NCBI GenBank assembly: GCA_003427395.1
Contig: BFEA01000164.1
Coordinates: forward strand, 417,140-439,712
Direction of reading: 5' to 3'
Length of the DNA: 22,573 nt
Origin: Chara braunii
Lineage: Eukaryota > Streptophyta > Charophyceae > Charales > Characeae
The notes under the pieces: model-generated
What the model saw: the letters and a program-made list of their open reading frames with translations, nothing else
What the model was told of the DNA's origin: nothing
The model's database searches: none
Translations under genes and position numbers: made by a program
Shown: piece after piece, positions 1 to 7,786 of the stretch
How the letters are laid out: the number at the start of each line of letters is the position of its first letter
Numbering within the stretch: the stretch's first letter is position 1

Positions 1-1232
1 GTCTTCCTTTTCAGAGTTTTTGCCTCAACATATCCGGAGAAATTATCTCTCATGTTCAATATGTATCTCATTTCACCCTTGCTTGGACGTATAGTGATGA
101 GATACAAATAAACTCTGCTACCTGCCTCTACCAGGATTGTAGGGAATAGGGGCTCGATCATTCTTGTGGTTGACCTCTTCTGACATAACACGCATGATTT
201 ACAGTATCTGTAAATCATGTCTCTCATGTCAGGCCAGAAGTAGAGTTTGACAGTCTTGGAGTAGGTTTCCTCAGCAGCCATGTTACCACCAGCAACCTCC
301 TCATGTAGACCAGCAATTATCTCTAATTGCCTCTCTTTACCACAAACCACTCTTAGTGGAGGTAGGCGTTCCTTACAATCCACAAAGAGATGTCCTCTTT
401 TTAGCCTGAATTTTTTCCTTGAATTTTTACAATAATATTTCTTTAACTGCTCCTTTTCCATCTTTTTGCCAACCTCTTCATAATTTTTATCATACTCTTC
501 AAAGAAGAAAAATATATCTTCTTCCTTCTTTTCACTCTCTTTTTCCTCCTTTGAACCTGCACTTTCCCCAATTTCAGGGGCAGCCACTTCTGCTGCATTA
601 ACTCTAGCATAACAATAGTTTGGTTCATCTTCCTTTTCTTTCCCTAGAATCGACTCATAAACGTATGCGCTTGGGATTTCACCCCAACTATCTCTCTCTT
701 CTGGCCACAGACTCCACTTATAGGAGCATGGTGCTTCATAATCCTCATCATCTTTTTCATTAAGGAAGTTATCAACATAGGGAGATTCTTCAATTGTTCC
801 ATTCACATCTTTTTTTTTTTTTTTTTGCCACTCAATCCGGCTTAAGCCATCCGCTCTGTTTTTCTCAGTGGGAATCTTTTCTAGCTTAAAATCATATGTC
901 CAGATGAAGGCGATCCATCGGCTGACTATTGGATCTACCTGTTGGTGTTTTTTAATGGCACCAATCACAGCAGATGCATCAGTCCTCAAGATGAATCTCC
1001 TTCCTAGTACGTAGTGCCTAAAACACTTGAGGCTATGGATGATTGACAGTAGTTCTTTCTTGAATTGAGTGTAGTCTCTTTCTCTTAAATTGAGAGTCAT
1101 GCTCTGAAATCTTAGAGGTCTCTCTCTCCCATTTTCATCTTTCTGAATGAGCACTCCACCCAAAGCAACCGGTCCTCCATCCGCCTCAATGATGAAAGGT
1201 TTTGTCTCCTCATCATCATAATATGACACTCC
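1..1232 (-). pseudogene. pol: pol fragment: RNase H and integrase N-terminus, copy 1
   Basis: One open frame runs from just after a TAG (1233-1235) to the window edge. RNase H degrades the RNA strand during reverse transcription. Its acidic residues are visible: Asp in EADGGP (1179-1181), Glu in KKELL (1053-1055), Asp in RTDAS (978-980), Asp in NRADGLSR (849-851). An acidic spacer of roughly 170 residues follows, including a lysine run encoded by A17. Integrase then begins with its HHCC zinc finger: His 303-305, a second position that is Asn (282-284) instead of the His seen in copy 2, and a Cys pair (192-194, 183-185) after a WPDM motif. The first catalytic Asp of the DDE triad is Tyr (102-104). 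RNase H looks intact; this integrase would be inactive. Confidence 0.9.
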
Positions 1233-1915
1233 CTACACTACAACACAATCTCTTTGTTTTTCTTGTAATGTCTCTGCAGCAGTTTAAGTTAGCCTCTTGC
1301 CTTACCATCTCCCTCAAAGGCTCTGCAAGGGTAGCAAAATGAGGAATAAAAATCCTCCAGAATTCGCAGACTCCCAAGAAGCTCCTTACGTTTGTCACTC
1401 TTTTGAGAGACAGAGGTCAGTTTAAGATTTTATTTATCTTCTTGGGATCCGGACTCCTACCCGTGGAGAAACATCTGAAGCCCAAAATAATTACTTCTGG
1501 CTGGAAGAGAATGGACTTTGGTCCACAAGCAGTCAGATTNTACTTTTGAAGTCTCTCTAGGACCATCTTTACTCCTTGAACATGTTCCCAGACAAACTTT
1601 CTGACTCCCCCCGCGACCAAAGTCTCATCTCTTACCAGAGGTCCCTTTACATGATTATCATCAATGTAGGGACTGTTTATTTCAGGAGAAATATCCTGCT
1701 TGACTTTGATCATATCCCTTTGAACCACTATCACGCCGTTAGTCCAACCCTAAGGTATAACACACATCTGAACAAGCCCCTTTGGTGTGTGCATGGTAGT
1801 CATTGGTCGGCTAGTGGGATCAATAAGGAATTGATCATAGCCAGAATGCAGATCAACTAAAGAATAAATACATCGACCAGCAAAGGATCAGAGAGGAGAT
1901 CAGCATTAGGAAGAC
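1..1915. repeat. Direct repeat with 19618-21550 (interspersed copies)
   Basis: The first bases of the window equal the sequence from 19618 onward, and similarity continues to about 1915/21550. Differences include a 20-base deletion here near 1280, a T17 run (810-826) against a CTT-type tract in the other copy, and scattered substitutions. Confidence 0.95.
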
Positions 1916-2220
1916 TACCTGCATCACGTACCGTCACAGAATTGAGTTTCTGAAGATTTTATATTCATTTTAACCCGCCCCCTGGTTTCCAAAAACAAAA
2001 CCAATGGTTAGCATACGGTCCATCAGCAGGTTCAGCAATATTAGATGCAATCTTTTTGTCAAGATACTTTACAACTTCTGCCTCTTCCTTCAGGGTATAC
2101 TTGGTTGGCCTGTCATTCCATGAAAAATGATTAACTGTCCAAATCTTGGCCATCTTGATCATGTACACGTCCAATCGCGCTCTCTCTTCATCATTAAAGG
2201 AAAAAGCACCAAAGAATTTC
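1236..2220 (-). pseudogene. pol: Reverse transcriptase, copy 1, decayed
   Basis: RT makes cDNA from the element RNA. Pieces in different frames cover the whole domain. The N-terminal fingers (about 2174-1965) include NIAEPADGPYANHW and a KPGG motif. A palm segment contains YIDDN (1654-1668), the YxDD active site, followed by KGP. The thumb and connection include GRSPDPKKI and RSFLGVCEFWRIFIPHF. The SPYIDDNHVKGP context is the style I know from fungal Ty3-type RTs. Decay includes frameshifts around 1740-1965, a stop at 1233-1235, and a 20-base deletion near 1280 relative to copy 2. One N lies inside at 1540. No intact RT can be made from this copy. Confidence 0.88.
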
Positions 2221-2738
2221 TAACACATCCTGGAAATATATTATTTCCCTTTAGGTCAGGATAAACTGATCCAAGTCCATCTTCATTGTGTCAAACCTCT
2301 CTTTGGTGACTCTATTCCCCAGTTTTGTTGATTCTCTCAATGCTTTTATGATTCGCCTCTCCTTTTTCAATGCTTCATCAGAATCATTTTCTATTAGAAC
2401 TGCCACCGGATTTTTCTTCACCCCCTTGGGCTTGTATTTCTTTTTTGATCAAGTGGCTATTTTCCTAAAAAATGGTGAGTCGACGCAAATCTTAATTCTA
2501 TCTTTCCTCCCTTAGCAGAGTCTACAGTTTTCTTGAAGGCTTCAATTTGTCCGTCTTCATCCTCGAGTTTACCAAGGGCTTTTATCATTTTCGAAATCTG
2601 ATTGATACCTAGCGAAATTTCTTCCTTTGCTTCTTGTTTTCCTTCTTCCTTTAGTCTCCTAACCCTTTCAGCAGATTCTTCCCTTCTGATTGAATTAGTA
2701 AATAATTGATGCTTGAAATCATTTTTAGTGCAGACCAT
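2221..2738 (-). pseudogene. Charged linker between protease and RT
   Basis: A frame at 2738-2457 encodes about 93 residues rich in Glu, Lys and Arg with a likely coiled coil (ERVRRLKEEGKQEAKEEI). Beyond its stop, another frame continues with lysine-rich sequence and a helical stretch towards the RT start. The lysine-rich KKKYKPKGVKK lies near 2445-2410. No known domain is recognised. Position suggests a spacer of the Gag-Pol polyprotein. The frame breaks near 2460 and 2230 are probably decay. Confidence 0.55.
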
Positions 2739-2780
2739 AAAGGTCCGTTCCTGTGCAGTCTCAGGATGTTGTAGACCGAT

Positions 2781-3191
2781 TCAAGATGACCTCTCATGAC
2801 TGAAAAATTGGACTGTCTTCATCCTATGCAAGAATGGTGTTCCCAAGATACAGTTATGGTCCAGATCCGGCACTACAAAACCCAGTAATTTCACAGTCAT
2901 TGTCGCAACTCTGATAGCCAAATTGTCTATAAACCCTGCCTCAAACAGCTCTCCTGCAATATTGCTCAGTATATTTTGGCCAGGCCTATTAATCGTCAAA
3001 TTACATGTCTCCATCGTTCTTCGTGAAAGAAGTATCATCTCTGCCCCAGAGTCCACTAGGGTTGGAATTTTTACTTGATTAATGCGAATTGTAAGCTGCC
3101 CACATCCAATGGTTACGAATCTCATCTTGCAACCGGGTAGTGATCTGTTTAACTGATTAGGAAAAAATGATCCCAAGTAATTAACTTCCAA
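2781..3191 (-). CDS. pro: Retropepsin-like aspartic protease
   Basis: This protease would cut the Gag-Pol polyprotein into mature proteins. The active-site motif VDSGAE is encoded with Asp at 3051-3053. The flap/C-terminal motif ILGTPFL follows (about 2831-2857), with the usual hydrophobic strands between them. The frame is open for 136 codons, the right size for one monomer of a dimeric retropepsin. The frame's first possible start lies inside the preceding ORF and is probably not used; entry by -1 frameshifting at 3167-3161 is more likely. The stop at 2781 precedes the RT linker, so RT would need another recoding event, or this stop is decay. Confidence 0.85.
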   Translation of the reverse strand: MEVNYLGSFFPNQLNRSLPGCKMRFVTIGCGQLTIRINQVKIPTLVDSGAEMILLSRRTMETCNLTINRPGQNILSNIAGELFEAGFIDNLAIRVATMTVKLLGFVVPDLDHNCILGTPFLHRMKTVQFFSHERSS

Positions 3192-3631
3192 TTTTTCTTC
3201 TCAATCAACTTTTTCAACTCTTCTCTCAGTTTGAGTGCTAGAGTCATTGCTTCCTTGAAAGACAACGCCACTTTCGTCTCTTCCCGCATTTTAGCAATTA
3301 CATCATAAATCACTGTCTCATCATCCAAGTCATTCTTGAGAATAAATTCCCCCTTTCTCCCTTGTTCATTTTTTTCTTGTGAGCGTCCCTGTTCAAGGTC
3401 ATCAAGGATGTTAATCAATGACTCTTCAACTTTCCTTCTTTTCTTTTCCTCTATCATTTGAGGCGTCATACGGGTTTGGAGGTTTCTCACTTCACCAATC
3501 CGGACACTGGGTTCCATGACGAGTTCTGGGGGTAAATCGCCATGAAATGACATCATGTTAGCCAGAAAGCGAACCATCTCTTTGTTAGAGGATTCTACTA
3601 ATTCAGAAGGATTATGAGAAGCAGGATTCAT
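3149..3631 (-). CDS. Linker ORF between gag and protease
   Basis: This is a 160-residue open frame starting with ATG directly after the gag stop, in the same frame (TAAATG). It has no recognised domain. The N-terminal third includes a region with Phe/Leu/Met (MVRFLANMMSFHGDLPPELV). The middle is highly charged and likely coiled coil (EEKKRRKVEESLINILDDLE), and a second helical region lies near the end. It overlaps the protease frame by 43 bases, with the slippery heptamer inside the overlap. It is probably the C-terminal part of Gag or the start of Pro-Pol. Whether the TAA before it is a real readthrough/reinitiation signal or decay cannot be told from one copy. Confidence 0.6.
   Translation of the reverse strand: MNPASHNPSELVESSNKEMVRFLANMMSFHGDLPPELVMEPSVRIGEVRNLQTRMTPQMIEEKKRRKVEESLINILDDLEQGRSQEKNEQGRKGEFILKNDLDDETVIYDVIAKMREETKVALSFKEAMTLALKLREELKKLIEKKNWKLITWDHFFLIS
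3161..3167 (-). promoter_or_regulatory. Candidate -1 ribosomal frameshift heptamer (T TTT TTC)
   Basis: On the minus strand the linker ORF reads cat ttt ttc, giving the heptamer T TTT TTC in exactly the X XXY YYZ phase needed for -1 slippage. Slipping back one base enters the protease frame (next codon cct). The zero frame meets TAA nine bases later, typical of recoding sites. A 6-bp stem can form about 20 bases downstream, farther than the usual spacer, so the stimulator is weak. T6 could also be a mutational slip. Confidence 0.5.
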
Positions 3632-4634
3632 TTATAATGGAGACTCACTTATAGAAGTCTCACTTGGCACACACTCTGTCAACGTCAAGGACTGCAAAGA
3701 TAGCCCAATCGTGGTATGAAGGTCATTTGTTCCCTGTATTAGTTCATTAGGCAGTGTTCCAATGAGGGAATGAACATTCACAATAGCCTCTTTCTTCTTC
3801 TTAATCTTCATCTTTTCAACATGTTTAAGAGCAAGAAGCCTCATACCTCCCGGATGTCCGGGGTCCAACTTATTCCATGAACTATCACAGACATGGCCCA
3901 TTGCTTTCTTTGTCACCCCACTCCTTACATCCTCCTCAAGAAGCTTGCAATAAGTGGTAGTATGACCCCCTTCACGACAGTGGTAGCAAATGAAACTCCT
4001 CTTAGGCTGCTCATCATATTTTCTTCTTTCTCTTTTTCCCCCATCACCTTTCTTCACATTCCTTTTGGTCCTGGAAGAATCTTCTTTCTTACCATAGCTT
4101 TCGTTGTCATCATTATCATCGCCATCTTCCTCACTTTCAGTCTTTTTCTTTCCTATGTCATCCATAGCATGCGTTGTAGGTCTTGCAGGCATAAAGTTAG
4201 CCATTACTTTTTGAAGAATATTCTCAGCAGTCAGATTGCTTCCTCTATTCATTCCATTCTCAGTCTCCCAATCCTTGGCCAAAGTACTGATCTGATCCAG
4301 TGACCATTTCTTAGGGGAGACAGTAGGTAGAGTTCTTATGATTGCAACCATTTCATCCCATCTAAGAGGATAGTGTTGAGCTTGATTAAAAACTGCTTTC
4401 CTTTCAGTGTAAGTAAAATTTGTCAAAAATATATGGCACCTCTGGGCTTCATTCAAATATGGAATAATTTTTGTTGTTCGGATGAAGGTCTGAAGAAAAA
4501 CATTGAAAGTGTCATATTTAGCTCTTCTGATGTTGAGTAAATCCTAGGTCGTAGTTGGAACTGAATCTTTCTCAATTTTTTTTTTTCAGTCTCTCCTTAA
4601 CCTCTTCCCAGGTAATGACACATTTCATTAGTTC
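3632..4634 (-). pseudogene. gag: Gag, C-terminal two thirds with zinc knuckle
   Basis: Gag packages the element RNA into virus-like particles. The clean frame runs 4456-3632 and includes helical capsid-like sequence, an acidic/basic linker, and a CCHC knuckle of the form CX2CX4HX4C (3947-3988), the RNA-binding motif of retroelement nucleocapsids. Upstream, the same frame continues to about 4580 through one TAG. It is separated from the N-terminal gag frame by a slip at an A11 run near 4577-4587, so gag needs one frameshift and one stop repaired to be continuous. The TAA at 3632-3634 is immediately followed by the next ATG. Confidence 0.85.
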
Positions 4635-5252
4635 CTAAACTTCCAGTCTTGAATCAGTATCACAATAAGATAGAAGGTGCTTAAGCCGTTGCTTATCTAT
4701 CCAGCCATAATTGAGTCCATATAATTCATACTTATCCAAAAAATCATTAACCTGAGGTCCTCTGAAGCATGGAATCCTCTCATATAGCCTCTTTGCTCTT
4801 GCAATATCTGACCCTCTTTTTCTAGTGTCTACTCTCTCGACCAGTTCCCGTATAACCCCAACCAGGGCCTCTTCATTGGTCCCTAAAGAAGAACTCGGCC
4901 TTCCTCGTCCTGCCATCTTGACCATAGATTTTTCGGATATTCTCTTCTCTCTTTCTGTCACTCTTGTCCTCTTCTTTTTTATCCTTAATTCTCTTACTCT
5001 CCTCGCGAGAGATACAAACTCGTTTCTCTCTTCTCTTGTCTTCTCTACCCCTTGAGAGTTCTGTACATATAGGGTATCAGCAATAATGGATTGGGTAGTG
5101 ATCAAGGGCAGTGCAATCCTTCTCAGTCTTACAATGTAATCTTCAATCAATTCTCTTTCATCGTGCCTATTCAATCTTTTATTATACCCTTTTATAGTAT
5201 CCCGAATCATAAAATATCGAGTCAGGTCTATAATCTTATAATCAAATTGCAT
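4635..5252 (-). pseudogene. gag: Gag N-terminus preceded by a basic helical region
   Basis: The last 90 or so residues look like the start of a Ty3-type Gag. A probable gag start is the ATG at 4916 (MAGRGRP); 4925 is an alternative. Then comes a helix, the signature IPCFRGPQVNDFLDKYE, and RLKHLLSYC, matching the 'FxGxxVxxFLxxYE ... RLxxYC' pattern of Gag in fungal Ty3 elements. The region before 4925 is very basic and helical (RVRELRIKKKRTRVTEREKR) and may be the end of an upstream ORF. It is in frame with the ORF at 5256-5546 across a single TAA (5256-5258). The end at 4635 is a stop just before the A11 slip, so this is decay rather than a true C-terminus. Confidence 0.75.
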
Positions 5253-5255
5253 CGT

Positions 5256-5546
5256 TTACGACCCACTGTTGATCCTTCTTGCAAGAGAGACCCGTTCCCG
5301 AGAAGTCTGATATGATACTCTCTCAGCAGTTCTCACTCTCACCACCTTAAACAGATAACTCATCTTTGTCAGGTCATTGATAATTCTCAAGGCAGAATCT
5401 CTCATGCGATCAAAGAAAGGATGCAAAAACTCAAGCTCATCTAGGGTCGAAATATTCTTGTCAGAGATCCGAAGAGTCCCTTCTACCTTGACTATTCTAC
5501 CTTCCAACACAACTCTCAGTGTCAGGTGTTCAGTCAAGCAAGGCAT
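5256..5546 (-). CDS. Unrecognised ORF between module D and gag
   Basis: This is a 96-residue ORF starting with ATG two bases after the stop of module D (TAA CA ATG). Its sequence alternates predicted strands (RVVLEGRIVKVEGTLRI) with a helical segment (DELEFLHPFFDRMRDSALRI). It does not carry the IYVP signature of modules A-D and I do not recognise a family. Reading through its TAA the same frame continues into 5252-4635, so originally it may have been one ORF of about 300 residues ending in or fused to Gag. Its place between the module chain and gag suggests an accessory product of the element. Confidence 0.5.
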   Translation of the reverse strand: MPCLTEHLTLRVVLEGRIVKVEGTLRISDKNISTLDELEFLHPFFDRMRDSALRIINDLTKMSYLFKVVRVRTAERVSYQTSRERVSLARRINSGS

Positions 5547-5548
5547 TG

Positions 5549-6097
5549 TTAAACATCATAAACAATATCTGAAAGGTAGATCTCAGGTTGGACATAATCA
5601 GGGATCTCGAATCTGTGTTCAAAGACATTCAAATATAGGGATTTTATCATCACAGTTGAGTTTTTTTCTCTTGCTCTACCAATCTCAGCAATAGCTTCCA
5701 ACAAAGGCATCCAATCTCTCTTGCCTTCAAATCCCTTAGCAATTGAGAACTTAGGAAGTCTCTCAAATTGTCTTCCTTCTTTCGCCCAGGTTACTTTTCT
5801 CTTTAACTTTTCAAGTCACTCAATGGTTCTTATGAGACTAATATAAGCACTTGTCTGACACTTCAAGTAATCGTCTTCCTTTTCTAGGTCTGCCGGTACA
5901 TAAATCCTTACGTCCAGGTTGCCTGTGCTCAGGAATTTGACCACTGGGATGTTAAATATTATGGGCCCTCTCTCACAAGTCTCATATCTCAGGATCACAA
6001 AAGGATTATCATACCCTATCACCTCATAGAGTTTACCCCTCACAATAGTTATCCTGGCTACTGAGAGTATTCTTCTTGAGCTCTCTTCACTTTCCAT
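5549..6097 (-). pseudogene. Module D: fourth copy of an unknown domain of about 160 residues
   Basis: The first true ATG is at 6097; the frame ends in TAA at 5549-5551 with one internal TGA (5816-5818). It shares with modules A-C a beta-rich stretch ending LDVRIYVP, then a helical segment, then a tryptophan motif (KRDWMPLLEAI). After this it continues for about 45 residues longer than B or C, ending YLSDIVYDV; this tail loosely resembles the C-terminal extension of the outlying copy at 8446-9152. It overlaps module C by 40 bases. Function unknown; no enzymatic motif is visible. Confidence 0.65.
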
Positions 6098-6552
6098 GCA
6101 AACTTTATCATGGTATACCAATTGTATATTGGGAATGTGAGTCCCTCAACAGGTGGAGATAGTATCCCAACAAAAGGTCTGACATAGGTACTAAAGAAGA
6201 TGTTTCTTCCCTCTCGCTCTAATCTCCTCTTCTCATCATGCACAAGATTCGACGCTCGTTGCCAACACGCATCTTTTCGGTCTTCATCAAATCTCTGTTT
6301 TGGCACATAAATCTCAATATCATAGTCATCAAGATCAATAAAATAGCATCTAAGAACATACAGACTGTCATGTTCTTGTCCTGATCTCTTTATGGCTTCA
6401 TACCTCACAATTTCATAAGAAATTACAACCCTACCCGCTATAGAATTAAGAGAATTCAACAGCTTGTCTGATTCGGCCTTACTCAGCCCTTCATGGCCTC
6501 TTATCAGTCTAAGCTTAGATTTCTCTCTCAAGGGTACATAGCGTCGACTCAT
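6058..6552 (-). CDS. Module C: intact copy of the unknown repeated domain
   Basis: This 164-residue ORF is intact from ATG to TAG and is the only undamaged member of the chain. Order: a basic/charged N-terminus of about 35 residues, the motif SLN, a strand region (VVISYEIVRYEAI), a second strand region (LYVLRCYFIDLDDYDIEIYVP), a long charged helix (CWQRASNLVHDEKRRLERE), a Pro/Gly-rich segment, and a C-terminal motif NWYTMIKFAWKVKRAQ. Modules A, B and D align along this order. Its ATG overlaps the stop of module B as ATGA. I recognise no family. It could be a structural or RNA-binding accessory protein, but nothing here proves either. Confidence 0.7.
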   Translation of the reverse strand: MSRRYVPLREKSKLRLIRGHEGLSKAESDKLLNSLNSIAGRVVISYEIVRYEAIKRSGQEHDSLYVLRCYFIDLDDYDIEIYVPKQRFDEDRKDACWQRASNLVHDEKRRLEREGRNIFFSTYVRPFVGILSPPVEGLTFPIYNWYTMIKFAWKVKRAQEEYSQ

Positions 6553-7037
6553 CTGACTCTTTGGCCTCTTTTCACTTTCTAGGCAAACTCAATCACCGCA
6601 AACCAATCAACTTTTGATAAATTTTAATCAAGCAAGGAAGGGGATGAAAATCCCTCAAGGACAGTAAATCGAGTTGATCCTGTGAAGTTCTTATTTTTCC
6701 TCTCAAATTTTTCTTTCTCATTCAGTACCACTTCCTCAGCAAATCCCCAGCATCTCCCATGTACTGCTTCAGCACTTCTCTCCTTTGGGACATAAATTCT
6801 TACATCATACACGTCCAGTTCCGTAAAATAGAATGTCAGTACATATAATCGTCCCTGCTCCCATCCGCACTCGACCATCTCATATCTAACAACTTCGTAT
6901 GGGAATACCTCTCTCTTACTTAGAGCGTTCAGTGACTTTGGGAGACACCCTACTTCCTCTTGACTTGGGCTTGAACCTCTGCCGAATTTCTGCTTTCTCT
7001 GTCTGATTTCTTCTGCTGAAATCTCTTTAGTTCTCAT
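6549..7037 (-). pseudogene. Module B: copy of the unknown domain, two internal stops
   Basis: From the ATG at 7037 to the TGA at 6549-6551 there are 163 codons, almost the length of module C (165). The initiator lies 36 codons before the Asn of the SLN motif, against 35 in module C, so the start is conserved. Shared signatures are SLNALSKREV, FPYEVVRYE, LYVLTFYFTELDVYDVRIYVP and CW, a charged helix, and a C-terminal DWFAVIEFA-stop-KVKRGQ. There the stop stands where module C has Trp in FAWKVKR, so it is a recent TGG to TAG change. Another stop lies at 6624-6626. The first codons overlap the end of module A by 11 bases. Confidence 0.65.
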
Positions 7038-7440
7038 GACCACCGTTTCTTTTCTCCCTTGTCAATACCATGTTGATTATCGGCAGCCAGTTAGTCCCAT
7101 CACAATAGCTGTCAAGTATAGGAGGAGTCGGAACAGTCTCATATGTCACAGGCATTAAACCCCATTCCACTTTTTTCTTCTGCTTAATTAATTCTGCCTT
7201 CTCATCATAAAGAGACTGGATTGCAATTTTTCATAACCAGTTGAAGGTCTCATCGTCGTCACAGTCTCTCTTCTTGACATAGGGACGGATATCATAAATA
7301 TCTCCCTCCAAGAAGCGAGCCAACGCTACGCTCATAGTCGAATTGCCTGAACGGTAGACCCAACAATGCTCATACTTATAGGGGAATATTCTTTTGGTAG
7401 TTACTTTCGAAAGTTCTCTCAATGCACCAGAAGTTAGCAT
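7027..7440 (-). pseudogene. Module A: first copy of the unknown domain, one internal stop
   Basis: ATG at 7440 to TAA at 7027-7029, 138 codons, with an internal TGA at 7231-7233. It begins later in the domain than B and C (about 35 residues shorter at the N-terminus), directly with ALRELSK and IFPYKYEHCW. It then shows GDIYDIRPYV, a helix (SLYDEKAELIKQKKK), and the C-terminal motif DGTNWLPIINMV. It is the ORF closest to the primer site, about 325 bases downstream, so its ATG would be an early start on a genomic RNA. The spacing of the IYVP motif from A to B and from B to C is about 486 bases in both cases. Confidence 0.6.
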
Positions 7441-7765
7441 TCTTATTGAATTCCCCGAGCTCTTGATTCTTCCTTTCCCTTCTCACTATTCAAAGGAAAT
7501 CATAGGCTCATGAGGCATACCTTAATTCAATTATGATTCTCTCCAATCAATAATATCAATCTCCTTTCTACGGTCAAGTGTGGTACCTCACACAAGCAAA
7601 GAATAAGACACAGATAGCGGTCGTGACTCTCAAGAGAATCGAGGCTCAATAGAGATAATAAAATTAATATGAAGCTCATAACATTGTCAACAGTTCTCAC
7701 GCCCTAATCAAAACTCAAAAATGATGATGACCCAGGCTCGCTCCGGAAACGAAAATCTTTTCATG
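7441..7765 (-). other. Leader between primer binding site and module A
   Basis: About 325 bases with no open frame or conserved motif that I can see. Stops close the module A frame just upstream of its ATG. In an LTR retrotransposon this position would be the untranslated leader, where packaging signals usually lie. Confidence 0.45.
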
Positions 7766-7783
7766 TCCCCGGCAACGGCGCCA
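7766..7783 (-). promoter_or_regulatory. Primer binding site complementary to tRNA-Asp
   Basis: The plus strand reads TCCCCGGCAACGGCGCCA. This equals the last 18 bases, CCA included, of tRNA-Asp(GTC) as I recall it from land plants. On the minus strand it is TGGCGCCGTTGCCGGGGA, the classic primer binding site of an LTR retrotransposon, placed correctly upstream of the coding chain. It therefore marks the inner end of the 5' LTR at slightly higher coordinates. The match to this organism's own tRNA-Asp is assumed. Confidence 0.75.
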
Positions 7784-7786
7784 TTT

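Larger units (their letters stand above)
1..7783 (-). mobile_element. Ty3/gypsy-type LTR retrotransposon, copy 1 (3' part outside window)
   Basis: Read on the minus strand the order is primer binding site, leader, small module ORFs, gag, protease, reverse transcriptase, RNase H, integrase. Protease-RT-RNase H-integrase is the Ty3/gypsy (Metaviridae) order. Integrase is cut by the window start. Copy 2 supplies about 800 further bases to the pol stop, so primer site to pol stop would be roughly 8.6 kb. In-frame stops, a 20-base deletion near 1280 and homopolymer slips show that it is decayed. The stretch between the primer site and gag (about 2.8 kb) is unusually long and carries extra ORFs, recalling the extra ORF1 of plant Ogre/Tat elements, although I see no sequence similarity to those. 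The 3' LTR is not in the window. Confidence 0.9.

Noticed and set aside
3893-4303. 136-codon plus-strand frame over gag
   Set aside because: It is antisense to the zinc-knuckle Gag and rich in Phe/Ile/Leu/Ser, as expected from the complement of a Lys/Glu-rich coding strand.
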